NCBI RefSeq assembly: GCF_900184265.1
Contig: NZ_FXXA01000002.1
Coordinates: 1,634,918-1,698,917, forward strand
Direction: 5' to 3'
From: Eggerthella timonensis
GTDB lineage: Bacteria; Actinomycetota; Coriobacteriia; Coriobacteriales; Eggerthellaceae
DNA length: 64,000 nucleotides
The position numbers were made by a program, and so were the translations under genes. This document shows positions 42,054-54,003 of the stretch, piece by piece. Every line of letters starts with the position of its first letter. The stretch's first letter is position 1. The notes beneath the pieces are model-generated. The model did not search any database. It saw only the letters and a list, made by a program, of their open reading frames with translations, and had not been told where the DNA came from.

Positions 42054-43487
42054 TCACAGCGACTCGATGAGGGTGAGCAGCTCTTGCTTGCTGTGGATCC
42101 CCAGCTTGCCGTAGGCGTTGCGTGTGTGGCCCTTCACCGTGTTCTCGGAGATGACGAGCGAGGAGGCGATGTACCCCCGCGAGCGCCCCTTTGCCACGAG
42201 CTGCACGATCTCCACTTCGCGCTTCGTCAGGCCGTGCCGCTCGCCCAGCGCGAGGCACCTTGCTTCTATCTCGGAATAGTCGATGCGCGCCTCGCCCCTT
42301 TCGTCCTCCCTGACGAACGACGAGAGCGCGTCGTAGGCGGTGAACTTGTTGAACACGAACACCAAGCTCGCCACCAGGAAGAACGCCAGAACGATCAAGG
42401 CGTTCGACGGCAGGTCGCTCGTGCCAACCACCGAGGAGGCGAGGAACCTTCCTGCGCCGATCCCGAGGTCGCTCAGCCCCCAGCCCGCCATGAACACCGC
42501 GAGGGGCGGGAACTCGCGGCGATTCTCGAGGTCGATGAGCAGCATCCACAGAAGCGCGGTGACCACGGCGTGCGGCACGTTGATGATAAGCAGGCCCACC
42601 GTGCTCCGGCTCGATGTGAACGACAGCACTGCAAACGCCAGCAGGCAGCACAGAAGCACGACCTCGAACAGCTGGCTCAGCCGCACCTCGGGGCCGCGCT
42701 GCAGCAACAGCGCCAGCAACGCCGCCAGGATGCCGATGAGGATGAGGCAGTGCAGCCAGCTGTAGCCCGCCAGCAAAGGCGTGCCGAAGAACCCGGCCAC
42801 CACGCAGAAAGCCGTCACCTCCAGGGCCAGCGCGACGAGGAAGCCCGGGCTCGTGCGGCGCAGGTTGCGCGCGGCGGCCGGCGTCCCGTCTTCCAGCGCG
42901 CGGACGCGAGCGTGCGACGCCTTGCGCGCGGCGGGCTCGAACAACAGGGGCACGCTGCAGACGAGCGGGTACACGGCCGCATCGGGCAGCAGGAACAGCG
43001 CGATCCTCACCACGTAGGCGATGGCGAGCGAAACGGCGACGCATACGACGGTACGTTGAAAGCTCAGGCCTACGTACAGCTCGCCGCAGCGCAGGTAGTA
43101 CCACGTCATGCTGAGCGCGGCAACGGCACCTATGACGAGGTCGGTGCCCGGAAAGGGCCCGAGCACCACCACGCCGAGCGGCACCAGGCAGAAAAAAGCC
43201 GCCAGCGCGAAGGCAGCAGGAGCTGGGACGGGCTTGCCGGACGCGCGCTTCCCGAGCGCGGCAAGGGCCGCCACCAACAGGAGGCACGCCGCGCCCTCGC
43301 CCATATACAGGTAAGCGGCTGGCGTGGCGCAGAAATGGTTCCATACCTTGACCATCGCGTACTGCCACGTGGCGGTCAGGGCTATCGGCAGGTAGAGCGG
43401 GACCGGGTTCGCGCGCACTAAGCCGGGCAAGGACGCCCGACCCGTCGCGCCGCGTGCATTCTCCGTCGATCGTCCCTGCATCCCCAT
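42054..43487 (-). CDS. LuxR-family regulator with N-terminal polytopic membrane domain
   Basis: A 477-residue protein, third of its kind in the window. About twelve membrane helices, then a C-terminal LuxR HTH: RHGLTKREVEIVQLVAKGRS ... SENTVKGHTRNAYGKLGIHSKQ. AGGAGGG lies 6 nt before ATG 43487. It is convergent with the flavin reductase at 40004, its most likely regulatory target by proximity. As in the other two, the membrane domain shows no recognisable ligand-binding family. Confidence 0.86.
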   Translation of the reverse strand: MGMQGRSTENARGATGRASLPGLVRANPVPLYLPIALTATWQYAMVKVWNHFCATPAAYLYMGEGAACLLLVAALAALGKRASGKPVPAPAAFALAAFFCLVPLGVVVLGPFPGTDLVIGAVAALSMTWYYLRCGELYVGLSFQRTVVCVAVSLAIAYVVRIALFLLPDAAVYPLVCSVPLLFEPAARKASHARVRALEDGTPAAARNLRRTSPGFLVALALEVTAFCVVAGFFGTPLLAGYSWLHCLILIGILAALLALLLQRGPEVRLSQLFEVVLLCCLLAFAVLSFTSSRSTVGLLIINVPHAVVTALLWMLLIDLENRREFPPLAVFMAGWGLSDLGIGAGRFLASSVVGTSDLPSNALIVLAFFLVASLVFVFNKFTAYDALSSFVREDERGEARIDYSEIEARCLALGERHGLTKREVEIVQLVAKGRSRGYIASSLVISENTVKGHTRNAYGKLGIHSKQELLTLIESL

Positions 43488-43578
43488 GCATTTCCCTCCT
43501 TGAAACGGATGCGACCATTATCCCACAACGCGCGATGCTCTATACTGATCGAGACGAAGAAGAAGGGAAGGGCACCAC

Positions 43579-44019
43579 ATGAAGATCAGCATTGCAAGCG
43601 ACCACGCGGGATTCGAGCAGAAGCAGGCGCTCGCAGATTACCTGGCCTCGAAGGGCCACGACGTGATCGACCGAGGCCCCGACTGCGACGAGCGCGTCGA
43701 CTACCCGGATTACGCCGCCCTCGTCGCGCACGACGTGGTGAACGGCTTGGCCGAGCGCGGCGTGCTCGTATGCGGCACGGGCATCGGCATGGCCGTGGCC
43801 GCCAACAAGATCGACGGCATCCGCGCCGCCAACGTCACGAGCCCGCTGTTCGCCGCTCTCGCGCGTGAGCACAATGACGCGAACGTCGTCGCCGTGTCGG
43901 GCCGCTTCGTCGACGAGCCCACGAACCGCGAGATCCTCGAGGCCTTCGTCAGCACCGCGTTCGGCGGCGGTCGCCATGCAGGTCGCGTCGAGAAGATCGC
44001 CGCTCTCGAGAACGAATAG
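43579..44019 (+). CDS. rpiB: Ribose-5-phosphate isomerase B
   Basis: A 146-residue RpiB/LacA/LacB-family enzyme interconverting ribose 5-phosphate and ribulose 5-phosphate. It has KISIASDHAGFEQKQ at the start, the catalytic Cys65 in VLVCGTGIGMAVAANKI, ALAREHNDANVVAVSGR and a phosphate-binding RHAGRVEKI near the end. GGGAAGGG lies before ATG 43579, and a TATACT box is at 43541-43546. It heads a run of central-metabolism genes (glyA, upp, dCMP deaminase) on the plus strand. Confidence 0.95.
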   Translation: MKISIASDHAGFEQKQALADYLASKGHDVIDRGPDCDERVDYPDYAALVAHDVVNGLAERGVLVCGTGIGMAVAANKIDGIRAANVTSPLFAALAREHNDANVVAVSGRFVDEPTNREILEAFVSTAFGGGRHAGRVEKIAALENE

Positions 44020-44094
44020 CCGGGAGGGGCCGCGCGCCCGCTATCCTGTGCTAGCATGATCACTTCGCCTCGCCCTCATCGAAAGGAACCGCCC

Positions 44095-45351
44095 ATGGCC
44101 CTCCAGTACGTACCCCAGACCGATCCGGCCGTCGCCGACGCGATGCGCCAGGAGCTCGCCCGCGAACGCGACTCCATCGAGCTCATCGCCTCGGAGAACT
44201 TCACGTCGCCCGCCGTCATGGAGGCCGTGGGCAGCGTGCTCACGAACAAGTACGCCGAGGGCTACCCTCGCAAACGCTACTACGGCGGTTGCGAGAAGGT
44301 CGACCTTGTGGAGGATCTCGCGCGCGATCGCGTCTGCGCGCTGTTCGGCGCGAACTTCGCGAACGTGCAGCCCCACTGCGGCGCGAACGCGAACTTCGGC
44401 GCGTACGCCGCGCTGCTCGAGCTGGGAGACACGGTGCTGGGGATGAGCCTCGACCAGGGCGGCCACCTCACGCACGGCTCGCCGGTGAACTTCTCGGGCC
44501 GTTTCTACAACTTCGCCGCCTACGGCCTCGACCCCGAGACCGAGACCATCGACTACGACGAGGTCGAGCGCATCGCCAAGGACATCCGCCCGAAGCTTCT
44601 CGTGGGCGGCGCGAGCGCCTACCCGCGCGTCATCGACTTCGAGCGCATGGCCGCCATCGCGCACGAGGTGGGCGCGTACTTCATGGTGGACATGGCCCAC
44701 ATCGCCGGCCTCGTGGCCACGGGCGCGCATCCGAGCCCCGTGCCGCACGCCGACGTCGTCACGTCCACGAGCCACAAGACGCTGCGCGGCCCGCGCGGCG
44801 GGTTCATCCTGTCCAACGACGAGGAGATCGCCAAGAAGATCGACAAGGCCGTGTTCCCCGGCGCGCAGGGCGGCCCGCTCATGCACGTCATCGCCGGCAA
44901 GGCCATCGCGTTCGGCGAGGCCTCCCGTCCCGCTTACGCCGAGTACATCGAGCACGTCGTGGAGAACGCCCGCACGCTCGGCCAGGGCATGATGGACGGC
45001 GGCCTGCGCCTCGTGTCCGGCGGCACCGACAACCACCTGTGCCTCGTCGACCTCACGGCCGCCGACGTCACGGGCAAGGACGCCGAGAAGCTGCTCGAGA
45101 GCGTGGGGCTCACGGTGAACAAGAACTCCATCCCTAACGAGCCGCGCAGCCCGTTCGTCACGAGCGGCATCCGCGTGGGCTCCGCCGCCGCCACCACGCG
45201 CGGCTTCACGGCCGACGACTTCTACGAGGTAGGCCAGCTTATCGCCGCCGCGGTGTTCAACGCCGACGACGAAGCGAAGCTCGCCGACGTGCGCGCCAAG
45301 GCCGATGCCCTGCTTGCCGCCCATCCGCTCTATCCCGAGCTCGACTACTGA
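44095..45351 (+). CDS. glyA: Serine hydroxymethyltransferase
   Basis: A 418-residue PLP enzyme converting serine and tetrahydrofolate to glycine and methylene-THF. It has [56 protein letters not shown], and the PLP lysine in [15 protein letters not shown]. Length is standard. ATG 44095 has AAAGGAA upstream and matches the family start ([10 protein letters not shown]); the frame is open 13 codons further upstream but lacks an RBS there. Confidence 0.97.
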   Translation: MALQYVPQTDPAVADAMRQELARERDSIELIASENFTSPAVMEAVGSVLTNKYAEGYPRKRYYGGCEKVDLVEDLARDRVCALFGANFANVQPHCGANANFGAYAALLELGDTVLGMSLDQGGHLTHGSPVNFSGRFYNFAAYGLDPETETIDYDEVERIAKDIRPKLLVGGASAYPRVIDFERMAAIAHEVGAYFMVDMAHIAGLVATGAHPSPVPHADVVTSTSHKTLRGPRGGFILSNDEEIAKKIDKAVFPGAQGGPLMHVIAGKAIAFGEASRPAYAEYIEHVVENARTLGQGMMDGGLRLVSGGTDNHLCLVDLTAADVTGKDAEKLLESVGLTVNKNSIPNEPRSPFVTSGIRVGSAAATTRGFTADDFYEVGQLIAAAVFNADDEAKLADVRAKADALLAAHPLYPELDY

Positions 45352-45368
45352 TTGAGGAGCGCATTCCC

Positions 45369-46010
45369 ATGACGAACCACTACGACCGCGTCACCGTCGT
45401 CGACCATCCGATGGTCCAGCACAAGCTGTCCAAGCTGCGCAACAAGAACACGTCGTCGAAGGATTTCCGCGCGCTCGTGCGCGAGCTGGCCATGTTCGAG
45501 GGCTACGAGGCAACGCGCGACCTGGCGCTCGAGGACGTCGAGGTGGAAACGCCCATCTGCAAGACCACGTGCAAGCAGGTGGCGGGCAAGAAGATGGTCA
45601 TCGTCCCCATCCTGCGCGCCGGTCTCGGCATGGTGGAGGGCCTGCAGGAGCTCATGCCCTCCACGTTCGTCGGCCATCTCGGCATGTACCGCGACCCCGA
45701 TACGCACGAGCCGCACGAGTACTACGCGAAGCTGCCCGACAGCATCGCCCAGCGCAGCGTGCTCGTGGTGGACCCGATGCTGGCCACGGGCGGCTCGGCC
45801 ACGGCGGCCATCCACTACCTGCGCCAGCAGGGCGTGAAGAACATCAAGCTCGTCGTGCTCGTCGCGGCGCCCGTCGGCATCGAGGCCGTGCTCGCGGCCG
45901 ATCCCGACGTGCAGATCTACACCTGCGCCATCGACGAGTGCCTGAACGACCATGCCTACATCGTCCCCGGCCTCGGCGACGCCGGCGACCGCATCTTCGG
46001 CACGAAGTAG
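45369..46010 (+). CDS. upp: Uracil phosphoribosyltransferase
   Basis: A 213-residue pyrimidine-salvage enzyme making UMP from uracil and PRPP. It has [22 protein letters not shown] at the N-terminus (in outline), [14 protein letters not shown], the PRPP loop [16 protein letters not shown] and a C-terminal [17 protein letters not shown] uracil-binding region. GAGGAG precedes ATG 45369, 17 bp after glyA, so the two are probably co-transcribed. Confidence 0.97.
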   Translation: MTNHYDRVTVVDHPMVQHKLSKLRNKNTSSKDFRALVRELAMFEGYEATRDLALEDVEVETPICKTTCKQVAGKKMVIVPILRAGLGMVEGLQELMPSTFVGHLGMYRDPDTHEPHEYYAKLPDSIAQRSVLVVDPMLATGGSATAAIHYLRQQGVKNIKLVVLVAAPVGIEAVLAADPDVQIYTCAIDECLNDHAYIVPGLGDAGDRIFGTK

Positions 46011-46051
46011 GAAGCGCGCCGCGCCGAGCGGACCGAGAGACGGGATACCCC

Positions 46052-46525
46052 ATGGAAACGACAACCGAGCCTTTGCTTGACAAGCGCCCCAGCTGGGACG
46101 AGTACTTCATGACGCTGGCGAACGAGGTGGCCACCCGCACCACCTGCATGCGCCGCGCCGTGGGGGCGGTCATCGTGAAGGACCGTCGCATCCTGGCGAC
46201 CGGCTACAACGGGGTGCCCACGGGGATGCGCCACTGCGCCGAGACCGGTTGCCTGCGTCAGCAGCTCGGCGTGCCCAGCGGGCAGCGCCACGAGATCTGC
46301 CGCGGCCTGCACGCCGAGCAGAACGCCATCATCCAGGCGGCGCGCTACGGCATCAACATCACGGGCGCGTCCATCTACATCAACACGCAGCCGTGCGTCG
46401 TGTGCGCCAAGATGCTCATCAACGCCGGCATCGAGGAGATCGTCTACCAGAACCCGTATCCCGACGAGCTGGCCATGTCCATGCTCGAGGAAGCGGGCAT
46501 GAAGCTGCGCGTGTTCGACTGCTAG
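46052..46525 (+). CDS. Deoxycytidylate (dCMP) deaminase
   Basis: A 157-residue zinc deaminase of the dCMP/ComEB family. LHAEQNAI supplies the zinc His and catalytic Glu, and [10 protein letters not shown] the two zinc cysteines. It also has [19 protein letters not shown] at the start and the insertion with [13 protein letters not shown] that is typical of dCMP deaminases. It feeds dUMP for dTMP synthesis, fitting the adjacent upp and glyA genes. The RBS is weak; ATG 46052 lies 41 bp after upp. Confidence 0.92.
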   Translation: METTTEPLLDKRPSWDEYFMTLANEVATRTTCMRRAVGAVIVKDRRILATGYNGVPTGMRHCAETGCLRQQLGVPSGQRHEICRGLHAEQNAIIQAARYGINITGASIYINTQPCVVCAKMLINAGIEEIVYQNPYPDELAMSMLEEAGMKLRVFDC

Positions 46526-46541
46526 GCGGGGCGGGTGAGAC

Positions 46542-46617
46542 AGGGTGAGACAGAGGGACGGGGTAATTGTCTCATTTTGTCTGAAACGAGACAATTACCC
46601 CGTCCCTCTGTCTCACC
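46542..46617. repeat. Long perfect hairpin repeat (31-bp arms, GGGACGG family)
   Basis: The arms at 46542-46572 and 46587-46617 are exact inverse complements, separated by a 14-nt loop (ATTTTGTCTGAAAC). Each arm contains AGAGGGACGGGGTAATTGTC. It begins 17 bp after the dCMP deaminase stop and could act as a strong transcript end. The core recurs at 29489 and, in variant form, at 8410. The rest of the 326-bp gap (46618-46764) holds nothing recognisable before the ATP synthase promoter. Confidence 0.8.
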
Positions 46618-46764
46618 CCTTGCCTCGCGCCAACTCCCAGCCTCAGCCCCGCCCCGCCCGCCTTTTATACGGTTTCGCTCGCCGTTCGCGCGGGCTTTAT
46701 GCAGTTTTTTGGCCGGTTTATTCGTCCACTCACCCAAATTTTGTAAGTTTTTGTAACCCTGCCG

Positions 46765-46792
46765 TTGGACAAACGTGAAGTTCCGTTATCAT
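46765..46792 (+). promoter_or_regulatory. Promoter of the ATP synthase operon
   Basis: TTGGAC (46765-46770) and TATCAT (46787-46792) are separated by 16 bp and lie about 60 bp upstream of the first ORF of the operon. Confidence 0.6.
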
Positions 46793-46851
46793 ACGAGTCG
46801 GCTTGGTAGGATGCGTACTTGTGCGCTCGACGGTCAAGAAGAAAGTGGGAC

Positions 46852-47133
46852 ATGGCAGTAGCTATCGTACTGGGGGCGCTTGCAGGCGTCGCGGGGTTCG
46901 CCCCGCTGTTCGCCGGTTTGCGTATGACGAGACGAGTGACCGATACCAGCAACCTGGGGCACGCCGGTGCCCTTCTTCTAGGTGTGCTGCTTTCCGTCGC
47001 TGTGCTCTTCGTAACCGCCATCGCGTGCGCGCTTCTTGCGCGTGAGTTCGTCCTGCCGTTCGTTCTTGCCGAAGTCGTGGCCCTTTCCGTCGCGGCTATC
47101 GGGTTCGGCGTCAGCAATCTTGTGCGGAAGTAA
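46852..47133 (+). CDS. Small membrane protein at the head of the ATP synthase operon (AtpI-position)
   Basis: A 93-residue protein with three likely TM helices: VAIVLGALAGVAGFAPLF, LLLGVLLSVAVLFVTAIACALLA in outline, and FVLAEVVALSVAAIGFGV. Its placement 19 bp before atpB matches AtpI/AtpZ-type genes, which help assemble the c-ring, but I see no diagnostic motif. GAAAGTGGG precedes ATG 46852; an in-frame TTG at 46819 would add 11 basic residues. Identity as AtpI is inference from position. Confidence 0.6.
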   Translation: MAVAIVLGALAGVAGFAPLFAGLRMTRRVTDTSNLGHAGALLLGVLLSVAVLFVTAIACALLAREFVLPFVLAEVVALSVAAIGFGVSNLVRK

Positions 47134-47152
47134 GATGGAAAGGTAAAGACAC

Positions 47153-47938
47153 GTGAATCCTCTTGAATCCCTAGCGGAACAGGTACCCCACCTGCAGCAT
47201 TCTTTCGATTCCGCCTTCGTGTTCGGGTCGGGATCGTTCGGCATGACGCAGTACGTGCTGTGGATGCTCATCTGCTTCCTCATCACGCTCGTCGTCGTTC
47301 TTGCGGCAAGCAAGCGCCTCACGATCATCCCCACGAACAAGTTCACCAACATGGTGGAATACGGCTACGAGTTCGTGAAGAAGGACATGGGCGAAAGCGC
47401 CATCGGCCACGGCTACAAGAAGCACCTGCCGTTCTTGGCCACGCTGTTCTTCTTCATCCTGATCAGCAACTTCGTGGGCCTCATCCCGGGCTGCAAGACC
47501 CCCACCGGGTCCATCAGCATCACCTGGGCGCTCGCGGCAATCTCGTTCATCTACTTCATCTTCTGGGGCATCAAGGCCAAGGGCCTCGGCGGCTACCTCA
47601 AGTCGTTCGCGCCGGCCGGCCTGCCCATCGTGATGGTGCCCATCGTGTGGTTCCTCGAGCTGTTCTCCACGCTTCTGCGCGTGCTCACGCTGGCCGTTCG
47701 ACTCTACGGCAACATGTTCGCCGGCCACATGGTTCTCGGCATTTTCGCACTGCTCACCAGCGTCTTCATCGGCTCTGCCATCCAGGGTGCGGGCGTGGGC
47801 GTCGGCAGCATCTCCGTCGCGTGGATGCTGTTCTTGTTCGCGATGTACGCGCTGGAAGTGCTCGTGGCGTTCTTGCAGGCCTACGTGTTCACCATCCTCA
47901 GCGCGGTGTACATCGGCCTGGCCACGTCCGACCACTAG
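47153..47938 (+). CDS. atpB: ATP synthase Fo subunit a
   Basis: A 261-residue membrane stator subunit forming the proton half-channels against the c-ring. The essential Arg lies in LTLAVRLYGNMFAGH, near residue 184, with a C-terminal LEVLVAFLQAYVFTILSAVYIGLA helix as in all AtpB proteins. GGAAAGG lies before the GTG start at 47153. Confidence 0.95.
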   Translation: MNPLESLAEQVPHLQHSFDSAFVFGSGSFGMTQYVLWMLICFLITLVVVLAASKRLTIIPTNKFTNMVEYGYEFVKKDMGESAIGHGYKKHLPFLATLFFFILISNFVGLIPGCKTPTGSISITWALAAISFIYFIFWGIKAKGLGGYLKSFAPAGLPIVMVPIVWFLELFSTLLRVLTLAVRLYGNMFAGHMVLGIFALLTSVFIGSAIQGAGVGVGSISVAWMLFLFAMYALEVLVAFLQAYVFTILSAVYIGLATSDH

Positions 47939-48069
47939 GCCGCGAACGAGGCTCCTCGCGCCCCTGCGCGGGAAACGTTAGGTGTTTAGCCGGCTATTCC
48001 ACGGCTGGTTGACATAGAAGGTGTCCATGGTTCTCGGGAAAAGCCCGAGAACGGTAAAAGGAGGAAACT

Positions 48070-48288
48070 GTGGAAATTACACTCGCTCTTGCGGCTTTGA
48101 AGCTCGTGGGCTACGGCCTGTCGACCATCGGCCCTGGCCTGGGCATCGGCATCGCCTGCTACGGCTGCTGCGTTGCGACCGCTCGCCAGCCCGAACTGCA
48201 GGGTCGTCTGTTCACGAACTTCATCATCGGTGCCGCTCTCGCCGAGGCTCTGGGCCTCATCGGCTTCGTGCTTACCTTCATCGTGTAA
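48070..48288 (+). CDS. atpE: ATP synthase Fo subunit c
   Basis: A 72-residue hairpin of two TM helices. GPGLGIGIACYG is the Gly-rich first helix, ARQPELQGRL the polar loop and GAALAEALGLIGFV the second helix with the ion-binding Glu59. The Gln and Ser/Thr ligands typical of Na+-type c subunits are absent beside it, so H+ coupling is predicted. AGGAGG precedes the GTG start. The 131-bp gap after atpB contains no gene; it may aid the higher expression needed for subunit c. Confidence 0.95.
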   Translation: MEITLALAALKLVGYGLSTIGPGLGIGIACYGCCVATARQPELQGRLFTNFIIGAALAEALGLIGFVLTFIV

Positions 48289-48341
48289 CCAAGCCTCATT
48301 CGGATACCGTGCCGTATAAGGCTTACAAGGAGGTAACGTAC

Positions 48342-48962
48342 GTGAAAGCTAAAGCGAAAGAAACATCGGCCCGCATCGGGCTTGCCGCGCTTGCCGGCGC
48401 CGGCATGACGTTTGCTTTCCCTGCGCTCGCGTTCGCGGCTGAAGAAGAGTCATCGGGCGGCCTGAGCGCCATCCTGCCCGACATGGCGGAGTTCATCCCC
48501 ATGCTCGTGATCTTCATCCTGCTTTGGATCGTTCTGGCCAAGTTCGGTTGGCCGAAGTTCGAGGCCATGCTGGAGAAGCGCGAGATGACCATCAAGGATT
48601 CTCTTGAGAAGTCCGAGCAGGCTCGCGTCGAAAGCGAGCGCGTGCTTGAGGAATACAAACGCCAGTTGGAAGATGCCAAGGCCCAGGCCGCCCAGATCGT
48701 CGCCGACGCGAAGAAGACGGGCGAGGCCGTGAAGGCCGACATCACCGACAAGGCGCAGTCCGAGGCCACCGCGATGATCGACAAGGCGCACAACGCCATC
48801 GAAGCGGAGAAGAAGGCTGCCATCTCCGAGCTCCAGGGCTCGGTTGCCGACCTGTCCGTCGCCGTTGCGTCCCGCCTGATCGGCGAGGATCTGGGCGACG
48901 CCGAACACCGCAAGATCATCGAGCGCTACGTGAACGAGGCGGGCAGTTTCAATGCCAACTAA
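48342..48962 (+). CDS. atpF: ATP synthase Fo subunit b with N-terminal signal-like extension
   Basis: A 206-residue stator subunit. The core is standard: a TM helix (FIPMLVIFILLWIVLAKFG), PKFEAMLEKREMTIKDSLEKSE, then a long Lys/Glu/Ala coiled coil and a C-terminal delta-contacting end. Unusually, residues 1-38 look like a cleavable signal peptide (a basic start, LAALAGAGMTFAFPALAFA-AEEE), so the mature N-terminus may be outside before the TM. The GTG start at 48342 has AAGGAGG. It overlaps atpH by 11 bp. Confidence 0.93.
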   Translation: MKAKAKETSARIGLAALAGAGMTFAFPALAFAAEEESSGGLSAILPDMAEFIPMLVIFILLWIVLAKFGWPKFEAMLEKREMTIKDSLEKSEQARVESERVLEEYKRQLEDAKAQAAQIVADAKKTGEAVKADITDKAQSEATAMIDKAHNAIEAEKKAAISELQGSVADLSVAVASRLIGEDLGDAEHRKIIERYVNEAGSFNAN

Positions 48963-49529
48963 CCGCCAAATTCTCAAAGAGAAGGTCGCGACGTATGCGT
49001 CCGTTCTTCTGGACGGCGCATACGAAGCAGGCGGTCAGGACGCCGTGCTCGAGGTCCGCGACCAGGCCGAGCGCATCATGCGCATCGCACGTTCGAACAT
49101 GGATCTCTCCGACGCCTTGGAGGACAGCTCCTATACGCCCGAGCAGAGGGGTCAGCTGGTGCGCAACCTGTTCGCATCATGCAACCCCGTCCTCATCGAC
49201 GTTCTGGCCGTCATGGCCGAGCGCGGGGACTTCGCGTTGCTGTCGCGCGTATGGGCCAGCTATGGAGAACAGCTCGAACAGAAGCTGAACGTCACCGTCG
49301 TCGACGTCACGACCGTCGTCGACCTGGACGATCATCTGCGCGAGGTCATTACGAAGAAAGCTGAGGCCGATCTGGGGACGAAGGTCGTGTTGCGCGAGCA
49401 CATCGACAAGTCCCTGCTCGGCGGCATATTGATGAGTGCCAACGGCAAGCGAATCGACGCCAGCGTCCTGTCGCAGTTGGAAAGCGCTCGCAACGTGCTC
49501 AAACTATCAACAGATGGAGGTGAATGCTA

Positions 49530-49530
<1 letters not shown>
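48952..49530 (+). CDS. atpH: ATP synthase F1 subunit delta
   Basis: A 192-residue OSCP/delta subunit linking subunit b to the top of F1. It has a helical N-terminal domain with [17 protein letters not shown], and a C-terminal [27 protein letters not shown] segment matching the conserved GG-x3-G ending. It starts inside atpF. Confidence 0.93.
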
Positions 49531-51098
<1,568 letters not shown>

Positions 51099-51110
51099 GG
51101 CAGGTAGACT

Positions 51111-52019
51111 ATGCCCAACCTTCACGACATAGAACGGCGTATCAGCTCCGTCTCTTCGACGAAGCAGATCACGCGCACCATGGAAATGGTGTCGGCTGCG
51201 AAGATCCGCCGCGCTGGAGAGCGCGTGGCGGCCGCAACGCCGTACGCCGACTCCATGGTCGAAATGTTGGCCAACGTTGCCAAGCGTGTAGGTGGCTCCG
51301 AAAACGCGCTGTTGCGCAAGCATGACGAAGTGAAGAACGTGCTCTTCGTCGTGGTTGTGTCCGACCGCGGCCTCGCCGGCGGTTTCAACAGCAACGTGCT
51401 GCGGCACGTCGAGCGTCTCATGAAGGAAAAGCAGGCTGCGGGCGCCACCACCCAGGTGGTCGCCTGCGGCAAGAAGGCCGTCGGGTACTTCACCTACCGC
51501 AAGGTGGAGCCGGTGCTCGCTTACTCGGACCTTTCTGCCGATCCGACGGTGGAGGAGGCCGCGTCCGTTGCGGCCTACGCCATCGATGGCTACGAGAACG
51601 GCACGATCGACGAGGTGGTTGTGATCTACAACCATGCGAAGAACGCTGCCGAGCAGGTGCTTCGCGAGGAGCTCGTGCTGCCCGTCGACACGGCTGCGCT
51701 CGAGGCTGAGCTCGCCGGCGCCGGCGTGGCGGAGACGCAAGGCGATCCGAAGCTTGAGGGCGACGTGATCTTCGAGCCGAGCGCCGACGCCGTGCTCGAC
51801 CGCTTGCTGCCGGCCTACGTGCGTACGACGCTGTACCATGCGCTCATCGACTCGGCAGCCGCCGAGCAGGGCGCGCGCCGTAACGCCATGATGTCGGCTA
51901 CGGACAACGCTACCGAAATGGTCGAAACGTTGACTAGATTGTATAACCGCGTACGCCAGGGCGCTATCACGACGGAGATTTCCGAGATCGTCGGTGGCGC
52001 AGCGGCTTTGGAGGATTAA
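51111..52019 (+). CDS. atpG: ATP synthase F1 subunit gamma
   Basis: A 302-residue central-stalk subunit. It has an N-terminal helix DIERRISSVSSTKQITRTMEM and a C-terminal helix with RRNAMMSATDNATEMVETL (both in outline), the pair that forms the rotating coiled coil; the middle Rossmann-like domain contains VVSDRGLAGGFNSNV. Slightly longer than average through an insertion near 190-220. It abuts atpD directly. Confidence 0.95.
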   Translation: MPNLHDIERRISSVSSTKQITRTMEMVSAAKIRRAGERVAAATPYADSMVEMLANVAKRVGGSENALLRKHDEVKNVLFVVVVSDRGLAGGFNSNVLRHVERLMKEKQAAGATTQVVACGKKAVGYFTYRKVEPVLAYSDLSADPTVEEAASVAAYAIDGYENGTIDEVVVIYNHAKNAAEQVLREELVLPVDTAALEAELAGAGVAETQGDPKLEGDVIFEPSADAVLDRLLPAYVRTTLYHALIDSAAAEQGARRNAMMSATDNATEMVETLTRLYNRVRQGAITTEISEIVGGAAALED

Positions 52020-53470
<1,451 letters not shown>

Positions 53471-53471
<1 letters not shown>

Positions 53472-53881
53472 TGGCTGGGTTCATGTGCGACATCGTGACG
53501 CCGGTGGCGAAGCTCGTCTCGCAAGAGGTTGAGCTCGTCGTCGTGCCCGGCGTCGAAGGCGAGATGGGCTTCTTGAAGGGCCATGCGCCGCTCGTGTCCG
53601 TGCTTGCCGATGGCGAGGCGCGCGTGAAGGCGACCGCCGCCGGAGATGTGGCGCGCTACGCCCTGCAGGGCGGCTACGTCGAGGTGACGGACAACAAGGT
53701 CATCATCCTGGCCGACCGCGCTCTGCCGGCGTCCGAGATCGATGTCGATCAGGTGCGCGAGCAGCTGGCCGCCATCGAGGAGAAGCTGGCCGGGATTTCC
53801 GACGAGGAGGCCCGCAAGACGACGCTCGCTGCCGACAAGGCGTGGTACGAGGTTCAGCTGCACGTGGCGAAAGCCGCGTAA
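53471..53881 (+). CDS. atpC: ATP synthase F1 subunit epsilon
   Basis: A 136-residue subunit: an N-terminal beta sandwich with VTPVAKLVSQEVELVVVPGVEGEMG and HAPLVSVLADGEARV, and C-terminal helices. It regulates ATP hydrolysis by extension of its helices into F1. The TAATG overlap couples it to atpD. It ends the operon before a strong terminator. Confidence 0.93.
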
Positions 53882-53950
53882 CGCGCAACGAGCTCGACGA
53901 GATGCGGCTTGCAGCCGCCGGCAACGCGACGGCCGCAACGCCGCTGATGA

Positions 53951-53979
53951 AAAAGCCCCGGTGATCCACCGGGGCTTTT
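53951..53979. terminator. Bidirectional intrinsic terminator between atpC and the CnaB-repeat gene
   Basis: AAAAGCCCCGGTG (53951-53963) and CACCGGGGCTTTT (53967-53979) form a 13-bp stem with an ATC loop. A/T tracts at both sides make it work for both convergent genes. Confidence 0.9.
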
Positions 53980-54003
53980 CGCGTTCGGAGCGGGTCGGGC
54001 GTG

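Noticed and set aside
47939-48069. Extra small gene or riboswitch between atpB and atpE
   Set aside because: No frame with RBS and no recognised structure; probably just the leader for subunit c translation.
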